A stretch of DNA of 64,000 bases. It comes from Hexactinellida sp. DTS-2022. Lineage: Eukaryota; Porifera; Hexactinellida. Position 1 is the first letter of the stretch, and each line of letters opens with the position of its first letter. The notes below the pieces were generated by a model. The model was given only the letters and a program-made list of their open reading frames with translations. It was not told the DNA's origin and ran no database searches. The position numbers and the translations under genes were made by a program. Where the stretch lies: assembly GCA_028753945.1 (NCBI GenBank), contig JAPNXP010000001.1, positions 10,344,501 through 10,408,500 of the forward strand. The letters are read 5' to 3'. This document shows positions 53,199-61,403 of the stretch, in pieces.

Positions 53199-54401
53199 AT
53201 GGCTAATAGAGATGCACTGAATATCGATGCTAAGCTAGAAGCTCTGAAACTGGAAATCGAACGGACGTTTGATGAGCTGGATTTGCTTCTGGCGGAGAAG
53301 AGAAGGAATCTTCTGGGAAGACTAGCGAGAATGAAGGAGGGACACGATAGGAATGTTGAGTTGGATGCGGCAATGGAACAGCTGAGAATCGTGAGAGATA
53401 ATGCGGTGAATGTGATGACTAGCAATATTCTAGGCGGGGAATTAGACTCAATGAAGGAAGGAATTGATGCGAAAATAATCGCGAAAAACGAATTGAAGGT
53501 AGTTGTTGAAAATCTGGAGTTAATTGAGTTTCGTTGTTTCTCTGGTAAGATTCGAAAGGCAATCGAAGAGACTGATTTGATAAAACTGATACCAGAGTAT
53601 GTGGGGAGAGTAAACCCTATTCTTAAGAGGTGTAAGAGGGGTAGAAGAAATGGAGAGTTTCATAATCCCAGAGGAATATCAATCGATAGAAACACGAATG
53701 AAGTTTTCATTTCGGATTCTACTAACAGTCGTATTCAAGTAGTGAATACAGAAGGAGAATACCTGCGTTCATTCGGAACTGACCACTTGAAAGAGCCACG
53801 TGGAATCTGTGTGTCACAAGATGGGGTGTTTGTGACTGATTATGCCAGAGATTGTTTGTTGAAGTTTAGTATAGCCGGACAGTTCATTAAGGAAACGGGC
53901 TCTAGAGGTATTGCACCAGGATGCTTTAATGGAATAGCAGGATTGTGTTATGAAGCGGGATTCGTATATGTCTGTGATTTTAATGTACAACGAATCCAAG
54001 TATTTAACTTAGATCTTCAATTTGTAAAACAGTTCGGTTCTGGAGAAATCAAATTTCCCACTGACATCGCTATACACGCAGACACTCTCCATATTATATC
54101 TCAAAATCAGAATACTATCTACTGCTACAACAGAGACGGTACTTATCTGAGGAAGATAGAATTAAGAGGACAGGAACAACAGATGACAACAGCCTTCTTC
54201 TTCACAATAGATAAGAGAGGAAACTTCCTAATTACTGACGAATCAACTAACGAAATCCGCATCTTCTCGCCTGACGGAGTACTCAAGCATACTCTAGGCA
54301 AAGGCCACCTCACATCCCTATACGGTATTCTACTAGACAACACAGATAATATTATCTGTGTATGTAATGGCATTGAAAATGACTGCTTCCAGAAATTCTA
54401 A
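53199..54401 (+). CDS. NHL-repeat protein with N-terminal coiled coil (family member C)
   Basis: 400 residues, intronless. Coiled coil ~8-110 (DAKLEALKLEIERTFDELDL). Propeller from ~140: GRRNGEFHNPRGISIDRNTN, EVFISDSTNSRIQVV, LKEPRGICVSQDGVFVTDYA, FVYVCDFNVQRIQVFNLDL, NFLITDESTNEIRIFSPDG. Starts at the first Met after the leader. No RING, B-box or filamin domain, so it is not a full TRIM protein. Function unknown; by family, RNA or protein binding. Confidence 0.88.
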   Translation: MANRDALNIDAKLEALKLEIERTFDELDLLLAEKRRNLLGRLARMKEGHDRNVELDAAMEQLRIVRDNAVNVMTSNILGGELDSMKEGIDAKIIAKNELKVVVENLELIEFRCFSGKIRKAIEETDLIKLIPEYVGRVNPILKRCKRGRRNGEFHNPRGISIDRNTNEVFISDSTNSRIQVVNTEGEYLRSFGTDHLKEPRGICVSQDGVFVTDYARDCLLKFSIAGQFIKETGSRGIAPGCFNGIAGLCYEAGFVYVCDFNVQRIQVFNLDLQFVKQFGSGEIKFPTDIAIHADTLHIISQNQNTIYCYNRDGTYLRKIELRGQEQQMTTAFFFTIDKRGNFLITDESTNEIRIFSPDGVLKHTLGKGHLTSLYGILLDNTDNIICVCNGIENDCFQKF

Positions 54402-55178
54402 TCTAAACATACCTAATCCTTTCCCAAGAACTAACATTATTTGCTAACTATAAAGTCCTAAACCCTCTCCTTGTTAAACTGTATTCTGTATATGAATTGT
54501 TTAATTGAATTAAATTAAATGATAATATTGTCTATTTGCAAAGGAGAACTGGTACAGATCTTAGCATAGCTAAGTACTGGTACTCTGGTAGCTTTGTATT
54601 GGAACTGAAACCTATTTAATAATGATGGGATTAACCAAGATTTCATCCTGGGTTAATTTGAAAGTTCGCCTAGACGACCAATAAAAATTTCTTGAGTTAC
54701 GCATCCCATGGTTCCAAATATATTCGTAGACTAAAGATAGGCTTGATAGCAGTTTAATAAACAAATCCAGTGCAAGCCTCCATTATGGTGGATTTGTATA
54801 GATTTCAAAGAACGAAAGCCGCGGTTCTAAAAGTAGCAAGATAACTTCCTAAATATTAACTATTTGTAATTTATCATGTGGATGTGAAAACACCATTCAC
54901 TTCAGTAAAAGTTCCAGAGTGTGTGAGTCTTTCGATTGAGATTATTTTGGTCAATTGAGGCATCCCCTTATGCAACTACTATTTCTAACTCCTGTTTTGA
55001 TATGTAAATTAAATATACGTATAGAGGCGCATGCGCTCAGAAATTTTAAATATCTCATAATAAGTAACCTCTGCAATAAATGTGTAATTCTTCAAAGAGC
55101 AATAATAGTAAAATAGATTATATTCCATTAATAAATTATAAATCGTATTTAAAACAATAGTTAAACTACTCGAATAAA
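54402..55178. other. AT-rich intergenic, no gene seen
   Basis: Marks the change from the transposon-rich middle to the GC-rich gene cluster. AGAGGCGCATGCGCTCAG at 55023-55040 also occurs inverted near 8135, a short shared word. Confidence 0.45.
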
Positions 55179-56162
55179 TCATAAAACCCTTGCGCAGAAC
55201 TGGCATCTCTTAGAGCCCGCCACATTGAACCGATCGCAGTGCAAACACTTCAAAAACTCCGGGTCAGGCCTCATCTGCGGAAACACAAACATATCATTAC
55301 GATACTCTATGACGTCATCAGGCTCGTACAGCTCCACATCTGGGTCCCCTGCGTCCTCCCTCACGTGGTCCTCGTACACGGAGAAGCGCACGTTCCTCTT
55401 GGGAGGGGTGTTAGGTTCCGCAGGCGCCGCTGGCGGCATCTGCTGTCTGGTCAGAGCGATGTCTATACGGAGAGACTCGGTCATGTCTGCCTCGTCGATC
55501 AACAGAGAAGCGTAGTCCTGCGCCGGGGGCGGGGCGTGTCTCAGTGGGGGGGCGTAGCCAGTGGGAGAGGAGTTGAGGACATCCTGCTGAACATACTCCA
55601 TCTGGTTCCCGATCCAGTTGAGCTGCTTCTCCTCCTGGTAGGCCGCGGCCTCGCACCGGCTGTTCATGCTGGTGACGAGCTCCGCCAGTCTGTCCACGCG
55701 TCTCTCCAGGCGGCCGCTCTCCTCCGCCACGTCCGAGACGTGCGACTGTATGGCCTGCATCCAGGCGCGGAGCATGGGGCTGATGTGCGGACACACGGAG
55801 AAGTGCCCGGCGAGGCTGGACAGACACCCGGCCCACTTACAGCGCTCGCTGTATGGACAGGAGAGGGAGGAGTCCGCCACGCGCCGGGCCAGGTGCGCGT
55901 CCGGTACGCAGTCCTCTCGTCTCACGGGGGCGTGGCATTGGGGGCAGGGCTGTCTCGGAGTGAGGATGTTGGTGAGCAGACAGTCCTGGCAGAATATGTG
56001 TCCGCAGGGCACGCGCTGCGGGTCCCGCGGGACCTGCTTGCAGCAGCCGCAGAGCTGCTCCACCGGATTGAGGAAGCAGCGGGACCGGTACCCGCCGAAC
56101 TCCCCGCCGGGGCTCCGGGACAGAACCACCGCAGTGAAGATATTGTACCTGCCTCCGTGCAT
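55179..56162 (-). CDS. RING/TRAF-like zinc-finger protein, probable E3 ubiquitin ligase
   Basis: 327 residues from the Met at 56162 (MHGGRYNIFTAV); the in-frame Met at 56213 lies in a MITE-derived leader. RING C3HC4 ~36-76: CGCCKQVPRDPQRVPCGHIF, CQDCLLTNI, CPQCHAPV. TRAF/SIAH-type fingers follow: LSCPYSERCKWAGCLSSLAG then HFSVCPH. Coiled coil ~150-200. The extreme C-terminus CLHCDRFNVAGSKRCQFC is a RanBP2-type C4 finger, which in other proteins binds ubiquitin or RNA. RING plus TRAF finger plus coiled coil is the RNF41/TRAF plan, but I see no TRAF-C or USP8-binding domain, so no symbol is given. Intronless. Confidence 0.82.
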   Translation of the reverse strand: MHGGRYNIFTAVVLSRSPGGEFGGYRSRCFLNPVEQLCGCCKQVPRDPQRVPCGHIFCQDCLLTNILTPRQPCPQCHAPVRREDCVPDAHLARRVADSSLSCPYSERCKWAGCLSSLAGHFSVCPHISPMLRAWMQAIQSHVSDVAEESGRLERRVDRLAELVTSMNSRCEAAAYQEEKQLNWIGNQMEYVQQDVLNSSPTGYAPPLRHAPPPAQDYASLLIDEADMTESLRIDIALTRQQMPPAAPAEPNTPPKRNVRFSVYEDHVREDAGDPDVELYEPDDVIEYRNDMFVFPQMRPDPEFLKCLHCDRFNVAGSKRCQFCARVL

Positions 56163-56189
56163 ACAGATATTGTAGTGTGTATGGCTATA

Positions 56190-56270
56190 CAGAGATGTCG
56201 GATATAAGCACACCGGTTATAAGAACATCAAGTGCAAACCCGACGATGTGCTTATAACCGGCATCCACTG
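56190..56270. mobile_element. TA-flanked mini-MITE, second copy
   Basis: 81 bp, ends CAGAGATGTCGGATATAAGC and its approximate complement GCTTATAACCGGCATCCACTG; TA flanks. Sister of 33526-33610. It sits at the 5' edge of the RING gene. Confidence 0.78.
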
Positions 56271-56712
56271 TACTAGCATATTAAAAAAAGAACAGAGTAC
56301 ATGCGAGTTAGGTAGATAGTGCATGCGCGTTTTAATACCACATACTTAGGGTGACCAGAGAATTTGGGCCAAAACCTGGACATTTCACAAACTTTAGACA
56401 AAAAAATCCGCGAAAATCCAGGACACAGGTTATAAAAAACTGGACACTATTAGTTTAATGTGAACGAATCGGAGACAATTGGATGATAATAAAAAATACC
56501 TGCAAAAAATACCTGGACAATTTAGAAAATTTCTGTACATCGCACAATAATTGTAAAAAAACTGGACTGTCCAGGCTACAAATTGGACAATGGTCACCCT
56601 TCACTTAGCTTACTAGCAGATAGAGGGATTGGAATGTCTGTATTACAGAGTGTTTCTAGAAGAGAGAGTAATGTGATGTGGCCATAATAACAATAACAAT
56701 ATAAGTGACCAG
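56271..56712. other. Intergenic, repeat-like block
   Basis: 56350-56600 carries AATTTGGGCCAAAACCTGGAC near the left and TTGGACAATGGTCACCCT at the right, with CTGGACA words in both orientations; the ends AGGGTGACCAGAG / CAATGGTCACCCT are inverted, so it is probably another MITE (about 56349-56600). Confidence 0.5.
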
Positions 56713-57708
56713 TTACTTCTTGAGCACATCCTCCACATAGTCCAGGTCCCCTAGACTGACGGCTGAGGTGGTGTGGTCAGTGGTCTCGTTGGACTGACTC
56801 ACGAGAGTGGAGTCCAGTCTGAGCTCCTCTACGCTCTCGCCGCTGGGCTGTCCGCCGCGCGGCCTCCTGGCCGGACGCGGGGGGCTGGGGTCCCGGAGCA
56901 CAGACTTCAGCTCCATCTCCAGGTGTGTGGAGGGCCCGCTGAGCGGAGGGGCGCCCTGCAGAGAGGAGAGGGCGGGGGCCGGCCTGCCACTCCCCCGCGC
57001 GCTCCTGGGCCGATCCTGCTCCCTGCTGTGGGGGACCAGGTCCTTAACGTTGAGGAGGTGCTGGGAGAAGCCAGCCCCGCCCAGGCCGGAGAAGAAGTCG
57101 TCCAGGTCGCTCTGACTGTTCCTGTCGGACACATCGTCAGCTGGGGCCAGGATGTCGCTGTTCTCGTTCGTGATGTCATACTCGCTGACAGCCTCCACGG
57201 CAGCGGAGACGGAGGCTGTTGTCTCCGACAGCTCTCTGATCTGGGAGGGGCTCTCTGCTCTCAGGGGACCCTTGTTGTTGTTGTTGTTGTCTTCTGTAGC
57301 GGACTGAGCGGGGGTATTAGGGAGTGGTGAGCTGTTGAAGATAATGTTGTGCAGGAGAGGACGGTCCCCAGCCGAGGCCCGCAGACCCAGGTCCTGGGAG
57401 AGCTGCTCCCGCGAGTGGGAGAGGTCCTCTATGCTGCTCTCGGGCTCGAACACAGCCAGCGAGTACTCCAGCTCGTAGAACTGCAGGAACTCTCTGATCA
57501 GCCCCAGCACTATGGCCCCCTCGCGGGTCCGCACGTACCTGGCTACCCTGGGCTCCTGCAGAGTGGCCCCCGCGCCCTCCTCCTCCTCCTGCTGCTCCAG
57601 CGCCAGGAACACGTTAGCCCGCACCTCGGCCCGGCACTTGTTGAAGACCCCCTTGGAGCCCAGCGAGGACACCAGCACGTCGCGGAACTCTGCTTCCTCG
57701 TCAGCCAT
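56713..57708 (-). CDS. CEP43: FOP/CEP43 centrosomal protein
   Basis: 331 residues matching FGFR1OP/FOP. N-terminus MADEEAEFRDVLVSSLGSKG with RAEVRANVFLALEQQEEEE, then the LisH-type dimerisation region EGAIVLGLIREFLQFYELEY and SLAVFEPES (human: LVAEFLQFFNLDFTLAVFQPE). The long middle is acidic, Ser-rich and disordered; the tail SLGDLDYVEDVLKK matches the short conserved end (DVADYLEDVA). FOP works at centriole distal ends and in ciliogenesis with CEP19/CEP350. No introns. Its start is 78 bp from the COG6 stop; same strand. Confidence 0.9.
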   Translation of the reverse strand: MADEEAEFRDVLVSSLGSKGVFNKCRAEVRANVFLALEQQEEEEGAGATLQEPRVARYVRTREGAIVLGLIREFLQFYELEYSLAVFEPESSIEDLSHSREQLSQDLGLRASAGDRPLLHNIIFNSSPLPNTPAQSATEDNNNNNKGPLRAESPSQIRELSETTASVSAAVEAVSEYDITNENSDILAPADDVSDRNSQSDLDDFFSGLGGAGFSQHLLNVKDLVPHSREQDRPRSARGSGRPAPALSSLQGAPPLSGPSTHLEMELKSVLRDPSPPRPARRPRGGQPSGESVEELRLDSTLVSQSNETTDHTTSAVSLGDLDYVEDVLKK

Positions 57709-57786
57709 AGCTAGTGTGTTAATTAATACGTATAATAACAGCTATGTAGTAAGTAGTGTGTTAAAATATACAATACTGGTCACAGG

Positions 57787-59715
57787 TCAGAGGAGGAGGT
57801 GCTCTATCTCGCTGGGAGGGTGCAGCTTCTCCGAGAGGTCTCCGTATCCGTTGCCAGGGTCTGCAATGCTGGAATGCAGACTGGCATAGAAGTCGCACAC
57901 GAGCCGCATTCCCTGCGCCATTACGCAGTCGCGTATCCGCTTGCTGCGGAGACAGTCCAGCTGTGGGATGGGGTGCTGGTCCGGCCTGGCGAGCAGCTGC
58001 TGCAGACTCAGCAGCGCCTGCAGCAGCGGCCCCGCCTCCAGCCCGGGGCAGAGGGAGAGAGCCCCCTCGTGGCTCCTCTGGGCCTCCAGGTAGAGCGCGT
58101 GCGTCGCGTCCAGCTTAGCTCTGCAGAGGAAGAAGGAGGCCTGCTCCTGTACGAGTCGGTCCTGGTGCGCCTGCTGCTGCGCTAGGAGTCGCTCTATGCC
58201 GGTCTCCTCCCCGGTGCGGTAGTAGAGCGCGAGGCCCTGGTGCAGCCGGTCGCAGCAGTTGACCAGGTATATGAGCAGCTCCGCCTGCGAGAGCGTGCTG
58301 TCCAGCGAGGCGGAGATGCTCGCGTAGTCTATGAGCGGGGCCACCAGAGACTCGTATATGGTGTGTAGCAGGGGCCGGTTCCCCTCGAGGGGCGCCACGG
58401 AGGTGTTCTCGAGAGAGAGGATGCTGCGCAGCAGGGTGAGCGTCTCTGTGAACTGGAGCGTGGGCTCCAGGTCGAAGGGGGGCCCGGTGACGCCCTCCAG
58501 GAGCTTGGAGGCGTGTCCGTTGAGGTGCTTAGCGAACAGCTTGAGAGAGAGCTCGTACATATCAGACACGAACTTGAGGAGCTCCGAATCTGCCCCCAGG
58601 AATCCATGGTACACGTTCTGGTAGAAACGTATGTTGTTGGATATTTTGAAGAGGTCCATCGAGTCGATTACGTTAGACAGGATCTGTTCCAGTCTCACCT
58701 TCACCATGTGACTAGCTCCTTCGCAGATACGGTTGAGGAGCATTGGCATTTCCAGCTTTTCTACAGGAGCAGCAGAGTCCTCGCCCTGCAGGAGAGCCGC
58801 GAGCAGCTCGTTCTCAGAAGCCATCGCCTGGTGCAGCCAGCCCAGGAGGTCGCTGGCGTATCGGACCGGGTCGTGACTGTGCATTTCTATCGGCTTGGGG
58901 TTGCCCCCCGGGCCCCCCAGCGTGAGGGAGTCTATGAAAGAGCGCACCAGACTAGAGCGGCGCGTGGTGACGTAGTCGTCCAGCACGTACCCCCTGAGGG
59001 CGTCCCGCTGCGACACGATGCGCAGGGCGCTCCTGAGCTCGGGCGAGAAGAGCGGGAACTCCCCGCTGCAGGCCCGACAGGCGCGCTGGCACCAGCGGAA
59101 CAGGTTCTCGTAGCCGCGCTCCTGCAGCGCCGCCATGCTCTCCATTATCTCCAGGCCCGCGCGCAGCTCCGAGGAGCGGATGAGCGTCTGGCAGTCCGAG
59201 TGGATCTGTCGCGCCTTCTCTAGCGCCCGGAAGAAGGCGGGCCCCACCTCCTCGGCCTGTCCGAGCAGCCGCGACTCCTCGGGGCACAGCTGGAACTTGT
59301 GCGTGAAGGCGTCCAGCAGGAGCGCGCGCTTCTCCACCTGCTGCATCTCCCGCTGCAGGGCGGCCGTCTGGTCCAGCACCTCGGCGCAGCGGTCCCGGGT
59401 CTCTCCCAGGCGCGCGCGCATGTCCAGGTAGCAGCCCTCCACGCCGCGCACCTCCGCCGACAGCTGCTCCAGGGCGGAGCTGACGGCCGCCAGGGAGGAG
59501 AGGAATTCCTCGTTCAGTCGGAGTCCCCGAAGCTCCGTGTCGCTGCGCAGCTTGCGTCTGGAACGGACGTTGTTGTCCGGGAAGAAGTCCGAGAGGGCGA
59601 GGAGCGCCTCCTGCGTCTCGCTGTCGGAGAGGAACTTGGGGTTGAGGATCTTCTGCAGCTTCTTGTTCAGAGGGTTCTTGTTGTGTCCCGTGTCACCTTG
59701 GTCCAGTGACGTCAT
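57787..59715 (-). CDS. COG6: COG6, conserved oligomeric Golgi complex subunit 6
   Basis: 642 residues, intronless. Start chosen at 59715 (MTSLDQGDTGHNKNPLNKKL) because COG6 proteins begin shortly before the NPLxxKLxKIL motif; the upstream Met would add 35 unrelated residues. Matches the family: ALLALSDFFPDNNVRSRRKL, LDAFTHKFQL, GLEIMESMAALQERGYE, SLVRSFIDSLTLGGPGGNPK, PIEMHSHDPVRYASDLLGWL, and the C-terminal helices. COG6 is part of lobe B of the tether that keeps Golgi glycosyltransferases recycling. Length agrees (human 657). It lies between FOP and PSMA7 on the same strand. Confidence 0.95.
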   Translation of the reverse strand: MTSLDQGDTGHNKNPLNKKLQKILNPKFLSDSETQEALLALSDFFPDNNVRSRRKLRSDTELRGLRLNEEFLSSLAAVSSALEQLSAEVRGVEGCYLDMRARLGETRDRCAEVLDQTAALQREMQQVEKRALLLDAFTHKFQLCPEESRLLGQAEEVGPAFFRALEKARQIHSDCQTLIRSSELRAGLEIMESMAALQERGYENLFRWCQRACRACSGEFPLFSPELRSALRIVSQRDALRGYVLDDYVTTRRSSLVRSFIDSLTLGGPGGNPKPIEMHSHDPVRYASDLLGWLHQAMASENELLAALLQGEDSAAPVEKLEMPMLLNRICEGASHMVKVRLEQILSNVIDSMDLFKISNNIRFYQNVYHGFLGADSELLKFVSDMYELSLKLFAKHLNGHASKLLEGVTGPPFDLEPTLQFTETLTLLRSILSLENTSVAPLEGNRPLLHTIYESLVAPLIDYASISASLDSTLSQAELLIYLVNCCDRLHQGLALYYRTGEETGIERLLAQQQAHQDRLVQEQASFFLCRAKLDATHALYLEAQRSHEGALSLCPGLEAGPLLQALLSLQQLLARPDQHPIPQLDCLRSKRIRDCVMAQGMRLVCDFYASLHSSIADPGNGYGDLSEKLHPPSEIEHLLL

Positions 59716-59918
59716 GTCTACAGCTGAGACTAGTAACAAAGGTAACCAGCATCCATGGTGAACTGTAATACTATCTGTAAGCTGTGTCTGCCTGAAGTTT
59801 ATACAATAACTGAAATTCAAAACATGACAGCGCTACTAATGTGAACGCAATACATATATATCTAAGGAATCTCAGACCAATTATTGATGAACTAGCTACA
59901 CCTACTAACGTATGCATC

Positions 59919-60677
59919 CTACTGTTTGGCTGTGATAGTATCTTTTTTTGTCTTTTCCGTTTTCTCCCTGTCCTCCTCTACCTCCTTCACCAGAGCCTCC
60001 AGCTCGTCCATAGTAAGCACGGTCATGGGTCTCCCGTACTCCAGCACCACGAGCTCCATGTTCTGTGCGCCGGACTGCACCACTTCCTGCAGGGCGCGGA
60101 TGGCGAGCTTCACGCACTGCTTGTTGTCCGCCGCTATCTCCTCTGTGTAGTTCTTCTCCAGGTACTCGAGCACGGTCTTGTCGCTGCGACCGACCGCGTT
60201 GGCTTTCCATGCCATGTACACGCCCGCGGGGTCCGTGGTGTAGAGGTGGGGGGAGCCGTCGTCGTTGAAGCCTGCCACCAGAGTGGAGAGTCCGAAGGGA
60301 CGCACGCCCGTGCTCTGCGTGTGGCGCTGTTGGACGTTGGCCACATACCGAGCCAGGTTCTCAACCGTTATCGGATCCTCCAGGACCAGCCGGTGGTCCT
60401 GGCACTCCTCTCGGGCCCAGTCGATGAGAATACGCGCGTCAGCTGTCAGCCCCGCGAACGCCATCACGATGTGGTCATCCAGCTTGCAGATCTTGCGAAT
60501 GGTCCGAGGGTCCTGCAATTTGGACACAGCCCGCTTCTCCACCGCCAGGACTAAGATCTTATTTCCGCGAACACCGACAGCCGCGCTCCCCTTCTTCACC
60601 GCTTCCTGTGCGTACTCCACTTGGAAGAGATGTCCGTCTGGCGAGAATATCGTAATAGCTCGATCGTACCGAGACAT
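59919..60677 (-). CDS. PSMA7: Proteasome subunit alpha type-7 (alpha4)
   Basis: 252 residues. The N-terminal alpha-subunit signature [20 protein letters not shown], then [20 protein letters not shown], is exactly alpha4. Later [20 protein letters not shown] and the Lys/Glu-rich tail [13 protein letters not shown]. Alpha4 is part of the outer ring of the 20S core; it is non-catalytic and gates the channel. Length matches (human 248). No introns. First gene of the four-gene minus-strand cluster, with 203 bp to COG6. Confidence 0.97.
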   Translation of the reverse strand: MSRYDRAITIFSPDGHLFQVEYAQEAVKKGSAAVGVRGNKILVLAVEKRAVSKLQDPRTIRKICKLDDHIVMAFAGLTADARILIDWAREECQDHRLVLEDPITVENLARYVANVQQRHTQSTGVRPFGLSTLVAGFNDDGSPHLYTTDPAGVYMAWKANAVGRSDKTVLEYLEKNYTEEIAADNKQCVKLAIRALQEVVQSGAQNMELVVLEYGRPMTVLTMDELEALVKEVEEDREKTEKTKKDTITAKQ

Positions 60678-61403
60678 GGTTTCCGATTATAAATCTGATA
60701 ATATTATTATTGGGATAATTATTATAATTATTACTTTATCAGACTCCTCGATTCGGTGAAAGGAAATAATAGTCCCTTTTTGACAGTAGGAATAGAAGCA
60801 ATACAAATTTGTTATTTGCGTATAATACAATAAATTTACCAATCAATGTTAGATCATACAATACAATAAACAAGAACAAATGACAACTCAAAAGTGACAT
60901 TAATTAATTAAATATTATAAGTGAGCTGGCTCGACTAGACAAGTCGTGTTCGGTAAGGTCATAGGTGTAGGCTCCGGTCGGGTTGGTGAGGACATGGCCC
61001 TGTTTTGACAAAAACTGTCCCCCCTACAAAACTTGTCCGGGGGGACACTTTTTGACACATATCCATGGTGCATGTCAAAAACTGTCCCCCCTACAAAATC
61101 TGTCCCCCCTCTATTTTTATTGATTAGTCATATCGTGAAGTTTAAGGTTTCTATTTGCGATCGAATTGTTTTGGTAAATGTAATAATTACGCAAGCTATT
61201 GCGCGATTATGGTTACGCAGTTATTGCACGAGTTATTGCGCGAGTTGTTAGGCGTAGGTTGACTTCCAATACGTTATGGTATTGTAGTTTCTCTAGTAAG
61301 AGTACTATTTAATTACATAATTAAAGTTGGCAGCTGCAAATTTATTCTAATCTAAACACTAACTCGAATTACCGTACTTCTAAGTTCTAACGCTACAATA
61401 TTA
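60678..61403. repeat. Intergenic with CAAAAACTGTCCCCCCTACA repeats
   Basis: GACAAAAACTGTCCCCCCTA occurs near 61006 and similarly near 61077, with an inverted GTCCGGGGGGACACTTTTTG between; a short palindromic repeat of 61005-61115. The rest is AT-rich and featureless. Confidence 0.6.

Noticed and set aside
55239-56207. 322-residue plus-strand ORF
   Set aside because: Exact antisense shadow of the RING gene, which has clear zinc-finger ligands; GC-rich composition keeps the other strand open.
58513-59223. Long plus-strand ORFs over COG6 (and similar ones over FOP, DDX23 exon 1 and TP53RK)
   Set aside because: Shadows of high-GC conserved genes; no family resemblance.
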